A stretch of 64,000 nt of DNA from Oscillatoriales cyanobacterium (GTDB lineage Bacteria > Cyanobacteriota > Cyanobacteriia > Cyanobacteriales > Microcoleaceae), in contig RDXX01000033.1 in NCBI GenBank assembly GCA_004292955.1, positions 17,535 to 81,534 of the forward strand. The letters run 5' to 3'. Below are positions 1-8,204 of the stretch, one piece after another (position 1 is the first letter of the stretch; each line of letters starts with the position of its first letter). The notes under the pieces are model-generated. The model was not told the origin of the DNA. It searched no databases and was given only the letters and a program-made list of their open reading frames with translations. The position numbers and the translations under genes are program-made.

Positions 1-630
1 ATCAATTGGAACGGGCTAGTAGCGGCGGATGAAGCACTAGCGCCGCCAAATACTTGGGCGATTTATGTCGGTGACTGCAAGCGCGCCTCATTAATGCCCG
101 TAGCGGGCGATCGATTTTACTTTTTCTTTGATGTTCCGTTACCCACGGGAACTCCCGCCAATCCCGACAATTACAAAGCCGAACTTAAAGAACATTTTGC
201 AGGTTGGGCCGAACCAGTGCAATTGTTGATAGAAAGATTCGATCCCGCAGCAGTCGCCCGCCCGGAAATTCACGACGTAGGCCCGATCGACTCCTACGTT
301 CGCGGTAGAGTTGCTTTGCTGGGAGATTCCGCCCACGCTACCTGCCCGGATTTGGGCCAGGGAGGCTGTCAAGCCATGGAAGATGGACTCGTACTCAGCA
401 ACTACCTCTCGACTACGAATTTAGGCGTAGAATACGCGCTCAAACGCTACGAAACTGAGCGCAAGCAGCGGGCGAATGCAGTTGTCGAAAAAGCGCGCCA
501 GCGTGCCGAACAAATTCACGGCAAAGATCCGCAGGTGACACAACTTTGGTACGAACAACTGGCTAAGGAACAGCCAAGTGATGTCACAGATGCGATCGCC
601 AAAGTCATCATGGCAGGGCCCTTGCACTAG
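1..630 (+). CDS. hpxO: FAD-dependent urate hydroxylase, C-terminal part
   Basis: The reading frame is open from base 1, so the 5' end lies outside the window and the ATG at 94 is internal. About 209 residues are visible. They carry the second flavin-binding motif of class A flavoprotein monooxygenases ([11 protein letters not shown] around 307-339) followed by the Q-G-G/MEDG segment that contacts FAD. The upstream NWNGLV stretch is typical of HpxO, which oxidises urate to 5-hydroxyisourate using NAD(P)H and O2. The next gene, 53 bp downstream, encodes the enzyme that uses this product, which supports HpxO over other monooxygenases. The N-terminal Rossmann GxGxxG is not visible. Confidence 0.85.
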   Translation: MNWNGLVAADEALAPPNTWAIYVGDCKRASLMPVAGDRFYFFFDVPLPTGTPANPDNYKAELKEHFAGWAEPVQLLIERFDPAAVARPEIHDVGPIDSYVRGRVALLGDSAHATCPDLGQGGCQAMEDGLVLSNYLSTTNLGVEYALKRYETERKQRANAVVEKARQRAEQIHGKDPQVTQLWYEQLAKEQPSDVTDAIAKVIMAGPLH

Positions 631-683
631 CACAATCTTCTAGCGGGAAAATCAATCAAAAATTAGCATTTAACCTTACAATA

Positions 684-1046
684 ATGTCAGGCAAACTTAC
701 TACTCACGTTCTCGACACAGCCCGCGGCTGTCCGGCGGCAAATATGTCGATCGCCCTGCAATCAATTGACCCCAACTCCGGCGCCAAAATCCTGCTAAAA
801 ACTGTAACAACTAATGCTGACGGCCGCACCGCTGCTCCGCTACTATCAGAAAACGAGTTCAAACCGGGAATTTATGAATTAGTCTTTGCTGTTGGCGAAT
901 ACTTCGCGCAGTCCGCCGAAAATTTGCCCGATCCGCCTTTTTTAAACAGCGTTCCAATTCAGTTCGGCATCGCCGACCCAAGCTCACACTATCACGTACC
1001 GCTGTTAGTTTCGCCTTGGTCGTACAGCACCTATCGCGGTAGTTGA
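684..1046 (+). CDS. hiuH: 5-hydroxyisourate hydrolase (transthyretin-like)
   Basis: This 120-residue protein has the family hallmarks: N-terminal L-T-T-H-V-L-D, a central GRTAAPLL region, a late [11 protein letters not shown] segment, and the invariant C-terminal YRGS that separates the enzyme from transthyretin hormone carriers. It hydrolyses 5-hydroxyisourate to OHCU in the cytoplasm and likely acts as a tetramer. No signal peptide is seen. The gene follows hpxO by 53 bp in the same direction, so the two are probably co-transcribed. The ATG at 684 fits the usual length; no strong Shine-Dalgarno is visible, as is common in cyanobacteria. Confidence 0.95.
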   Translation: MSGKLTTHVLDTARGCPAANMSIALQSIDPNSGAKILLKTVTTNADGRTAAPLLSENEFKPGIYELVFAVGEYFAQSAENLPDPPFLNSVPIQFGIADPSSHYHVPLLVSPWSYSTYRGS

Positions 1047-1050
1047 TTAA

Positions 1051-1134
1051 ACAGTTGACAGTTGACAGTTGACAGTTGACAGTTGACAGTTGACAGTTGA
1101 CAGTTGACAGTTGACAGTTGACAGTTGACAGTTG
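1051..1134. repeat. Heptanucleotide tandem repeat (ACAGTTG), 12 copies
   Basis: Twelve perfect 7-bp units start five bases after the hiuH stop codon. This is the STRR type of repeat known from filamentous cyanobacteria. The same unit recurs at 2371, 6544 and, inverted, at 7036. With the next element it fills most of the gap before 1361. Confidence 0.97.
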
Positions 1135-1170
1135 AGGGCGCAGTGTTTATCGCGGTAGGGTGCATCGCCC

Positions 1171-1268
1171 ATAGCAGTTCTCAAGAAAGTGAGGTACCCT
1201 CTCAAGCTATTACCAATTACCAATTACCAATTTGTCAACTGTACCTCATCTATCTGAGAAAGGCTATA
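1171..1268. repeat. Palindromic intergenic element, copy A
   Basis: The ends ATAGCAGTTCTCAAGAAAG and its near-complement ending in GAGAAAGGCTATA form an imperfect terminal inverted repeat of about 28 bp, continuing into GAGGTAC/GTACCTC. The core is AT-rich with a repeated CCAATTA. A second copy with the same ends and a different core lies at 50281-50387, so this is a dispersed family and possibly a MITE. No coding region is seen inside. Confidence 0.75.
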
Positions 1269-1360
1269 TATTTGTAAATATCCAAAATTGTTGGAGCGAC
1301 GCACCATGCTTTAACTAAAGAGGGGAGATGTCAAATAATTAATTTAAAATTAAAAAAACC

Positions 1361-2374
1361 ATGTTAGTCACAAAACAACCTGTTTTCAAACGCTTCTGGT
1401 ATCCCGTTATTCCCGTCGCCGAATTGTCAGGCGAACCAAAACCTTTTGTATTATTAGGTCAGCCGATCGCACTTTGGCTCGATTCTGAAGGCCAACCCGC
1501 AGCAGTAGAAGACCGCTGCTGTCACCGCACTGCTAAACTTTCCCTGGGAAAAGTTGTCAGCGGCAACATTTCCTGTGCTTACCACGGCTGGACATTCAAC
1601 TCGTCAGGAACTTGTGTCAGTGTTCCACAACAGCCAAACGGCTCGATTTCTGGCAACTACAAAGTAAAATCTTATCAGGCTTGCGATCGCTACGGATACG
1701 TTTGGGTTTGTTTGGACGAACCAATCGCCGAGATTCCCAATATTCCCGAAGCAGCAGACCCCAACTACCGCCAAATTCACGAATTTTACGAACCTTGGAA
1801 TTGTGCGGGATTGCGGGTGATGGAAAACGAATTAGATATGGCTCATCCTACTTTTGTACATACCGCAACTTTCGGCAGCGAAGAGCATCTCACGCCCGAT
1901 GTGATGGAGTTTACAGAAACAGAATGGGAACTGCATTACCGAAGTGTTTTGGGTGTCGCTAATCCCGCCGAACAACAGCAAAACTTAAACATAGAGCAAG
2001 CTGAAACCGTGCGGACAATAGACGGAATTTGGTTTCTACCGTTTACCGTCAAGCTGCGGATTGCTTACCCAAACGGACTCGTTCACATCATCGTCAATAC
2101 CATGACTCCGATTGACGATGCGACTTCTCAAATGGTGCAGTTTTGCCTCCGGAACGATACCGAAAATGAGGCAAAAACCAGCGATATTATTGCCTTCGAT
2201 CGCGCTGTTACTTTAGAAGACAAGCGGATTTTAGAAACAACAGATTGGGACGTACCGCTCGACATCGCCCAAGAGCAACATATGCTGACAGATAAGCCGG
2301 GAATCATCATCCGCCACAAAATTGCTGCACTTCTAAAAGCCCACGGCGAAGTCGAACAAACTAAAGTCAGTTGA
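1361..2374 (+). CDS. Rieske [2Fe-2S] non-heme iron oxygenase
   Basis: This 337-residue protein has an N-terminal Rieske domain: C-x-H in DRCCHR near residue 51, and C-x2-H in CAYHGW near residue 72. The catalytic domain carries the mononuclear iron signature N-E-L-D-x2-H-x4-H near residues 160-170. The architecture matches VanA/pheophorbide-oxygenase-like oxygenases, which need a separate reductase; none is encoded nearby. In Klebsiella a Rieske protein, HpxD, takes part in hypoxanthine oxidation, so a purine hydroxylase role is attractive from context, but the substrate is inference. The last codons and stop lie at the edge of a heptamer repeat. Start is ATG 1361 after an AT-rich leader. Confidence 0.88.
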   Translation: MLVTKQPVFKRFWYPVIPVAELSGEPKPFVLLGQPIALWLDSEGQPAAVEDRCCHRTAKLSLGKVVSGNISCAYHGWTFNSSGTCVSVPQQPNGSISGNYKVKSYQACDRYGYVWVCLDEPIAEIPNIPEAADPNYRQIHEFYEPWNCAGLRVMENELDMAHPTFVHTATFGSEEHLTPDVMEFTETEWELHYRSVLGVANPAEQQQNLNIEQAETVRTIDGIWFLPFTVKLRIAYPNGLVHIIVNTMTPIDDATSQMVQFCLRNDTENEAKTSDIIAFDRAVTLEDKRILETTDWDVPLDIAQEQHMLTDKPGIIIRHKIAALLKAHGEVEQTKVS

Positions 2375-2461
2375 CAGTTGACAGTTGACAGTTGACAGTT
2401 GACAGTTGACAGTTGACAGTTGACAGTTGACAGTTGACAGTTGACAGTTGACAGTTGACAG
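2371..2461. repeat. Heptanucleotide tandem repeat (TTGACAG), 13 copies
   Basis: Thirteen 7-bp units begin within the stop codon of the Rieske oxygenase gene. The reverse strand of the repeat is open in all frames and yields spurious peptides of the type STVNCQL, which should not be annotated. Confidence 0.97.
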
Positions 2462-2589
2462 TTTGTAGATGTAGGGTGCGTCGCCATCGAAAATCCCTAA
2501 AAAAGATCGACAATCTCACAGCGACGCACCTGACCAACTTCTTTGGTAGCAATATTTTTTAGAAATGGTATTAATTAATTTAATTAGCA

Positions 2590-3096
2590 ATGCAATACTC
2601 TCTCATTGAACTCAACGAAATGAGCCAGGAGACATTTACAGAAGCCTTGGGCGCGATTTTTGAACGCACTCCCACAGTCGCCCGTTGCACTTGGGACGAT
2701 CGCCCTTTTGCCTCCACAGCCGACTTGCGCGCTAAAATGGTAACAGTCGTCAATTCCATGACTGGGGAAGAAAAATTAGCATTAATTCAAGCACACCCGG
2801 ACTTGGGAAGCAAAGCAAAAATGGCTGTAGCATCGGTTAACGAACAAGCCGGCGCAGGTTTGGATCGGCTATCTGTCGCAGAGTTCGATCGCTTGCAATC
2901 CCTCAACCGATCGTACCGCGAAAAGTTCGGTTTTCCCTTCATTGTGGCGGTGAAAAACCAGACAAAAACCAGCATTCTTGAAGCATTTGAGCGCCGCCTC
3001 AACAATTCCCCAGAAACTGAAATGCAGCAGGCTTTAACAGAAATCTATGAGATTGCGCGGTTTCGCCTTGAGTCGGCTATTGGGAAAGAGGATTGA
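2590..3096 (+). CDS. uraD: OHCU decarboxylase
   Basis: This 168-residue protein has the catalytic histidine in QAHPDLG (near residue 75), the EQAGAGL segment and the Y-R-E-K-F-G-F-P-F-I block of 2-oxo-4-hydroxy-4-carboxy-5-ureidoimidazoline decarboxylases. It converts the unstable HIUH product to (S)-allantoin, completing three-step urate-to-allantoin conversion together with the two upstream enzymes. Length is normal for the bacterial family. The final residues and stop codon come from a GATTGAAGTCCTCACTACG repeat, so the tail has probably been remodelled by that element. Confidence 0.95.
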   Translation: MQYSLIELNEMSQETFTEALGAIFERTPTVARCTWDDRPFASTADLRAKMVTVVNSMTGEEKLALIQAHPDLGSKAKMAVASVNEQAGAGLDRLSVAEFDRLQSLNRSYREKFGFPFIVAVKNQTKTSILEAFERRLNNSPETEMQQALTEIYEIARFRLESAIGKED

Positions 3097-3227
3097 AGTC
3101 CTCACTACGTTAACTGCGGGAAAATGCCCGCAAAAATGCCGTCAGAATTGCTGGCACTGTACCAATGCCAAACCACAGCGCAAACAGTGGCACTAAAATG
3201 CTACTTTTGGTACAGTATTGAATCCAA

Positions 3228-5498
3228 GTGAGGCTCATGTCTAAATTTTTATATTTCCAAATCCTAGTGACAGCAACACCCTCACTATTTTGTATTAGCC
3301 TGCTGCATTCTCCGGCAAGCTCTGCTGCGGAAGTTTCCTATAATAAAACTCAAGAAATAATAGCCTCGCCAGGCGACTTACCGCTGGTTGATGCCGCCCA
3401 GTCACAAAGTGCGTTAGCGAAGCCCTCGAAGAGGATCGCCCAAATTGAAACAGCGGCAAATCCCGCATCAACGCCAGAAACAATCGCTGATGCCAAACCA
3501 CAAAAGCCAGAAAAAGCCGAGAGTATTTCCCTCACAACAAACAGCGAAAAAATAGCAGAGATTTCTCAAACCAACGATGTCAACCCGACAAATATAACAT
3601 CCGAAAAATCCGCTAGATGGCCAGTTGCGCTAGAGCCAAATTCCACAAAAACAAAGCCTGCACAAACCCTAGAACTAACTGCCGATATTTCAGCGAAACC
3701 AACAACAAACAAAGAATCGGAAGTCGCCGCAACTTCCCAACCAAATAATCTGCAACCGACAGATACAGCAACTCAAGAATCCAGCGAATCAAACGTCTTA
3801 TCAGAATCAATTCAAACCCCAGAAAAACCAGCGCCGACAAACATCACCCAAATCCAAGCAGACAGCTTAGAAGCAACCAATCCTTCCGCCTCGCCGGAGA
3901 TGGAACAAGTCACATCAGTTTCTCAACTCAGCGACGTTAAACCCACAGATTGGGCATTTGGCGCGCTGCAATCATTAGTAGAACGCTACGGCTGCATAGC
4001 TGGATATCCCGACGGCACTTATCGCCCAAATCGAGCCATGACTCGCTACGAATTCGCCGCCGGTTTGAATGCGTGCCTCGATAAAGTTGCTGAGTTGATA
4101 ACAGCAGGAACCTCGAATTTAGTTAAAAAAGAGGATTTACAGAAACTCCAGAGACTACAAGAAGAATTTGCCGCAGAACTAGCAACGCTGCGCGGTAGAA
4201 TCGATGTATTAGAAGCTCGCACGGCGAATTTAGAATCGAATCAATTCTCAACTACCACAAAACTCAATGCGACGGTTTGGTTCAACCTCACCTCAGCATT
4301 TCCGACTGGCGATATCACCGCAGAACGCAGCCGCACCGCCCCCGGAAGCCCGTTTGCTGCCCCAACTCGCGATGCTAACAATCGACCGACTCGCGTTGAG
4401 CGCGGGCAGCCTGAAACTACTTTTAGTTACTATGCTTTCCTGACGCTAAACACTTCGTTTACTGGCAAAGATTCCCTGGTAACTCAGTTGGTTTTCGGCA
4501 ACGGCAACTCGCCTGCAAACGAATTAGTTTCGGCGGGCTTTTACAACTCGTGGGGAAGTCCTTTTTTAGATCAAACTGGTGCGCCAACGGCTAATGCTGT
4601 GGGAATTCGCGAGATGTCCTACACGTTTCCCGTCGGAGATAAAGTCCAAGTTGCGATCGGGCCGCGATTGAATTATTATCGATATTTTGATGGCAACCGT
4701 TTCACATTTTATCTGAAAGGGGCAACGAGTTTTAACTCGAACGGAAGTACACTGTTAAATGCAGTCGATCGCGGTTCTGGTGCTGTTGTCAGTTGGCAAG
4801 TTGCCAAGCCGCTGAAGTTGACGGCTGCTTATATGGCTGAAAATACAGAATTTTTGAATCCTGCTGTATTTAATACTGCTAGCAATCCCAGGGATGGTTT
4901 GTTTAACAGTTCCAACACAATGACAGCGCAGTTGGAATACGCCCCCAGCAATTCTTTCAATCTGCGGCTGATTTACGCGCGATCGAGCCTCAAACCTTAT
5001 AATGGATTTATTGGCGGTGCTGTGGGCGAACCGCTGCCTTACGGTTATGCGGATGACGGTTTTGGGGGAAGAGTTAGAGACTCCGGTGCTGATACTTTTG
5101 TGGTTAATTTTGATTGGTTGTTGAGCCGGAATTTTGGTTTGTTCGGGCGGTATTCCTACGGCCAGCTTGAGGTAAATCCGGTAAATCGCGATCGCTCTGG
5201 CGGAGACATTAAAGTACAATCTTTTCAAGTTGGCATTGGATTTCCGGATCTGGGAAAAAAGGGCGCGCTGGGTGTACTTTCATTTGTGGTTCCCCACGAT
5301 TATATCTCGGGTCGCAGGTTCTTGCTCTCGGGCGGCGGCAATGGAGGTACTCAGTACGAGGTAGAGGGTTCGTATTATTACCCGATTACTAATAATATTG
5401 CGATCGTTCCGGCATTCTACGCTATCTTTAATGCCAACAATTTTGATAGCAATCCCACCGTGTTTGTGGGCAATCTTCGCACTCAGTTCAGCTTCTGA
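3228..5498 (+). CDS. SLH-domain OprB-type outer membrane porin
   Basis: This 756-residue protein has an N-terminal signal peptide (first ~33 residues, ending near SPASSAAE), a 190-residue Ser/Thr/Glu/Pro-rich linker, an SLH domain at about 233-285 (SDVKPTDWAF, YPDGTYRPNRAMTRYEFA), a coiled coil at about 295-335, and a beta-barrel ending in phenylalanine (TQFSF) as expected for BAM-dependent porins. This is the standard cyanobacterial SLH-OprB layout, in which SLH binds the peptidoglycan-linked polymer. The linker is unusually long. Start may be GTG 3228 or ATG 3237. Lying between urate genes, it might admit purines or allantoin, but family members carry sugars or inorganic ions and nothing in the sequence shows substrate. 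Confidence 0.9.
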   Translation: MRLMSKFLYFQILVTATPSLFCISLLHSPASSAAEVSYNKTQEIIASPGDLPLVDAAQSQSALAKPSKRIAQIETAANPASTPETIADAKPQKPEKAESISLTTNSEKIAEISQTNDVNPTNITSEKSARWPVALEPNSTKTKPAQTLELTADISAKPTTNKESEVAATSQPNNLQPTDTATQESSESNVLSESIQTPEKPAPTNITQIQADSLEATNPSASPEMEQVTSVSQLSDVKPTDWAFGALQSLVERYGCIAGYPDGTYRPNRAMTRYEFAAGLNACLDKVAELITAGTSNLVKKEDLQKLQRLQEEFAAELATLRGRIDVLEARTANLESNQFSTTTKLNATVWFNLTSAFPTGDITAERSRTAPGSPFAAPTRDANNRPTRVERGQPETTFSYYAFLTLNTSFTGKDSLVTQLVFGNGNSPANELVSAGFYNSWGSPFLDQTGAPTANAVGIREMSYTFPVGDKVQVAIGPRLNYYRYFDGNRFTFYLKGATSFNSNGSTLLNAVDRGSGAVVSWQVAKPLKLTAAYMAENTEFLNPAVFNTASNPRDGLFNSSNTMTAQLEYAPSNSFNLRLIYARSSLKPYNGFIGGAVGEPLPYGYADDGFGGRVRDSGADTFVVNFDWLLSRNFGLFGRYSYGQLEVNPVNRDRSGGDIKVQSFQVGIGFPDLGKKGALGVLSFVVPHDYISGRRFLLSGGGNGGTQYEVEGSYYYPITNNIAIVPAFYAIFNANNFDSNPTVFVGNLRTQFSF

Positions 5499-5504
5499 GC
5501 GAAC

Positions 5505-5775
5505 AAGCAAGATGCCTGTTCCACAAGGAATAAATTTTATGGTGGAACAGGCATCCTGCCTGTTATTGAGAATGGTTGACAAACCTCTAATGTGCTGTAT
5601 GATTAATAATGAGTCAGCCAAAGTCATTTAATATCAATTCCGGCTGCATCGGAATTATTAGCTGCCAAAATGAGGAGACGGCTTGGCCTTTGTCCCTACA
5701 ATCAATCTGGGGTAGGGACAAAGGCCAAGCCGTCTCCTCTATATCATTCCGGCGCAGCCGGAATTGATATAACAT
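5505..5775. repeat. Two nested palindromic elements between porin and regulator genes
   Basis: At about 5508-5570, GATGCCTGTTCCAC pairs with GTGGAACAGGCATC, a motif that recurs near 8095-8118. At 5629-5775 an outer pair (ATATCAATTCCGGCTGC with GCAGCCGGAATTGATAT) encloses a long inner pair (GAGGAGACGGCTTGGCCTTT with its exact complement) around a short loop. The second could form a very stable hairpin and looks like one repeat inserted in another. No gene is seen in 5499-5856. Confidence 0.8.
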
Positions 5776-5856
5776 AACAACCTGAGATATGAGGCTGAAT
5801 CAACAATCTTTAACAATAGCAAACCAACTCTATTTAAAACTTAAGGACAACTGACT

Positions 5857-6564
5857 TTGGGTCTTTCATTTCGCGCGATTCGCCGCACTCAATCTCTGCA
5901 CGAACAGACTTATCAAGCTCTCCGAACTGCTATCCTGTCGGGGGAATTAGTGGCTGGAGAACGCTTGATCGAAACTCAACTGGCAGATATGCTCAACGTC
6001 AGCCGGACTCCGGTGAGAGAGGCTTTGTGCGAACTGCAACGTGAAAATTTAGTTACGGCAGATCCGCATCACGGATTGCGCGTCGCTACGCTGTCGATCG
6101 CAGATGCAGCAGATCTTTATGATTGTCGGATTGCTTTGGAACAGCTATCGGTAGCCGAGACCTGCCAAAATGCGACACCGGCTCAAGTTCAACAATTGGA
6201 AGCGATTGTGTTGCAGGCAGAAAGTACGACATATTTGCGATCGGGCGAATTGACAAATTATCAATTGCTTTACGCTGACTGCCAATTTCACCGCTTGCTA
6301 GCCCAAAGTTCCGGCAATCCTTGGTTAGTAACTTTATTAGATCAGGTATTTGACAAAATGATATTAGTGCGGCTTCGCACGATGGAATACAATCCCGGAG
6401 TATTGGAAATCCGCAGCGAACACCGTCGCATTTTTCAAGCTGTCATCGAACAAAATCCCGTCGCAGCAGCCGCAGCAATTCAAGAACATTTAATTGCCAG
6501 TAAAGCGCGGGTAATTAAAGAAATTCAGGAGATAGAAGGGAAACAGTTGACAGTTGACAGTTGA
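5857..6564 (+). CDS. GntR/FCD-family transcriptional regulator
   Basis: The 235-residue protein has an N-terminal winged helix (residues ~12-75, with AGERLIETQLADMLNVSRTPVREAL, the GntR signature) and a helical FCD effector domain (~85-220) with the metal/ligand-binding D-x3-R and H residues. The start is TTG 5857, supported by AAGGA at 5843-5847. FCD regulators usually sense small carboxylates or ureides; beside allantoin genes it is likely the local regulator, comparable to HpxS-type GntR proteins, but no operator was identified. Its last residues (KQLTVDS) are translated heptamer repeat, so the native C-terminus has been replaced or extended. Confidence 0.88.
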   Translation: MGLSFRAIRRTQSLHEQTYQALRTAILSGELVAGERLIETQLADMLNVSRTPVREALCELQRENLVTADPHHGLRVATLSIADAADLYDCRIALEQLSVAETCQNATPAQVQQLEAIVLQAESTTYLRSGELTNYQLLYADCQFHRLLAQSSGNPWLVTLLDQVFDKMILVRLRTMEYNPGVLEIRSEHRRIFQAVIEQNPVAAAAAIQEHLIASKARVIKEIQEIEGKQLTVDS

Positions 6565-6765
6565 CAGTTGACAGTTGACAGTTGACAGTTGACAGTTGTT
6601 AATCAAAAAAAACTGAAAACTGATAACTAACAACTGTAGTTCGCGATCGCACTTGCGCCCTCAGAAAACAGTTGACAGTTGACAGTTGTTAGTTGTTAAT
6701 CAAAAAAAACTGAAAACTGATAACTAACAACTGTAGTTCGCGATCGCACTTGCGCCCTCACAAAC
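6541..6765. repeat. Heptamer repeat and duplicated ~97-bp unit
   Basis: About seven TTGACAG units (6544-6592) are followed by a block with TAACTAACAACTGTAG and a HIP1-containing CGCGATCGCACTTGCGCCCT. This block is repeated almost exactly 97 bp later (about 6690-6765) behind a shorter heptamer run. The arrangement suggests a tandem duplication that included part of the heptamer array. Confidence 0.9.
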
Positions 6766-6824
6766 CCGGTTTCTTACTATATTTCTCGTTCCCGAAGAGC
6801 AAAACTCGTAGAAACCGGGTTTCG
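6766..6824. repeat. AAACCCGGTTTC palindromic element
   Basis: AAACCCGGTTTCTTACTA and the converging GTAGAAACCGGGTTTC form an inverted pair. The same AGAAACCGGGTT ends occur at 18424-18495 and 41831-41907, so this is a dispersed REP-like family. The rest of 6825-7035 holds no recognisable gene. Confidence 0.75.
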
Positions 6825-7035
6825 ACGCACCGATGCGTAATCAATGAACAGACAACAGTCAAGTGTCAACTCTTCTCTAAGCAACCGGGCAAGCTGTCCA
6901 CTGCCAACTATCAACTGTAAACTATAGCAATCCTAATTGATTTTCTAGATCTCAAAAACCTGAAGATCTTACTATACAAGGAGTCGAGGAAGACAAGCGG
7001 GCGTTGTTTTGTGAGAATCAGATCGGATTACTATA

Positions 7036-7071
7036 TCAACTGTCAACTATCAACTGTCAACTGTCAACTGT
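7036..7071. repeat. Inverted-orientation heptamer repeat
   Basis: About five CAACTGT units with one variant lie immediately upstream of the allantoinase start, in the opposite orientation to the other arrays. Read through, the repeat is open and would add a spurious N-terminal extension to the allantoinase frame. Confidence 0.92.
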
Positions 7072-7076
7072 TATAT

Positions 7077-8000
7077 ATGCCAGTAAATTATCCGCGAGAC
7101 TTAATCGGTTACGGGCAAAATCCCCCCGATCCTCAATGGCCGGATCGATCGCGCATAGCACTGCAATTTGTGATCAATTACGAAGAAGGTGGAGAAACCT
7201 GCATCCTGCACGGCGACGGTTCTTCGGAAACATTTCTGTCAGAGATTGTCGGCGCCGAACCCCTATCGGGACTGCGCCACATGAATATGGAATCCTGTTA
7301 CGAATACGGCAGTCGGGCCGGTTTGTGGCGTCTGCATCGGATGTTTACTTCTCGGAAGATACCGGTGACTGTTTACGGCGTGGCGATGGCGTTAGAAAGG
7401 CATCCCGAAGCCGTTGCAGCGATGTTGGAGGCCGATTGGGAAATTGCCAGCCACGGCTACCGCTGGATTGATTATAAGTATTTTGGGGAAGAGGCGGAAC
7501 GGGAACACTTGCACAGGGCGATCGCCATTCACACGCAAGTTACCGGCAGCCGTCCCCTCGGCTGGTATACGGGACGCACGAGCCCGCACACCCGCAAGCT
7601 AGTAGTGGAAGAAGGCGGTTTTCTCTACGATGCCGACAGCTATGCGGATGACTTGCCTTACTGGGTGTACGAGTGCGATCGGCCTCACTTGGTAATTCCT
7701 TATACCCTTGACAATAACGATATGCGGTTTGCGACGAGTCAGGGGTTTAACTCTGGGGATCAGTTTTTTGCTTACCTACGCGATGCTTTTGATTTACTCT
7801 ACGCCGAGGGCGAGATTGCACCCAAAATGATGAGTGTGGGGCTGCACTGCCGCTTGACGGGGAGGCCTGGGCGGGCGGCAGCTTTGGCGCGTTTTTTGGA
7901 TTATGTACAGCAGCATGAGAGGGTTTGGATATGTCGCCGCATTGATATTGCCCGACATTGGCATGAATATCAAAAACCGATGGTTTCTAAGAAGGACTGA
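7077..8000 (+). CDS. puuE: Allantoinase, PuuE (polysaccharide-deacetylase fold) type
   Basis: The ATG at 7077 (MPVNYPRDLIGYGQNPPDP) gives 307 residues and the canonical N-terminus. An upstream in-frame ATG at 7011 is rejected because the added residues are translated repeat. Diagnostic blocks include INYEEGGE, the M-E-S-x-Y-E-Y-G-S-R-A-G segment, an ASHGYRWIDY motif with the conserved histidine, and G-W-Y-T-G-R-x-S-P-x-T-R. PuuE enzymes hydrolyse allantoin to allantoate and are unrelated to amidohydrolase-type allantoinases. The gene sits between OHCU decarboxylase and allantoate amidohydrolase genes, as the pathway predicts. Its stop codon falls in the AAGGACTGAAGTCC repeat. Confidence 0.95.
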   Translation: MPVNYPRDLIGYGQNPPDPQWPDRSRIALQFVINYEEGGETCILHGDGSSETFLSEIVGAEPLSGLRHMNMESCYEYGSRAGLWRLHRMFTSRKIPVTVYGVAMALERHPEAVAAMLEADWEIASHGYRWIDYKYFGEEAEREHLHRAIAIHTQVTGSRPLGWYTGRTSPHTRKLVVEEGGFLYDADSYADDLPYWVYECDRPHLVIPYTLDNNDMRFATSQGFNSGDQFFAYLRDAFDLLYAEGEIAPKMMSVGLHCRLTGRPGRAAALARFLDYVQQHERVWICRRIDIARHWHEYQKPMVSKKD

Positions 8001-8068
8001 AGTCCTTACTACGAACCTGGGAGGACTGAAGTCCTTACTACGAACCTGGGAGGACTGAAGTCCTGACT
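7985..8068. repeat. Tandem GGACTGAAGTCCTTACTACG repeats
   Basis: Three tandem copies of a ~37-bp unit (GGACTGAAGTCC plus TTACTACGAACCTGGGA, the last diverging) overlap the puuE stop codon. GGACTGAAGTCC is itself near-palindromic. Related copies occur near 3090, 28893-28948, 44398-44555 and 47100-47172. Confidence 0.9.
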
Positions 8069-8204
8069 GCTGACATCTTGCACCCATGTCAAGAACAGGC
8101 AAGATGCCTGTTCCACAAAGGGTGAGTTTGATTCTGGGGTGTCTCGCCCGTGGGGTGGGCGTCTCGCCCGCCCGTAAAAGGCTGATTGCAAATGGTGCAA
8201 GATC

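Noticed and set aside
1051..1134. CRISPR array
   Set aside because: The units are 7 bp with no unique spacers, and no cas genes are present.
2367..2552. Open frame on the minus strand made of NCQLSTV repeats
   Set aside because: It is the translated heptamer array, which lacks stops on this strand; no start or homology.
7011..7076. N-terminal extension of the allantoinase
   Set aside because: The extension is translated repeat; PuuE N-termini match the ATG at 7077.
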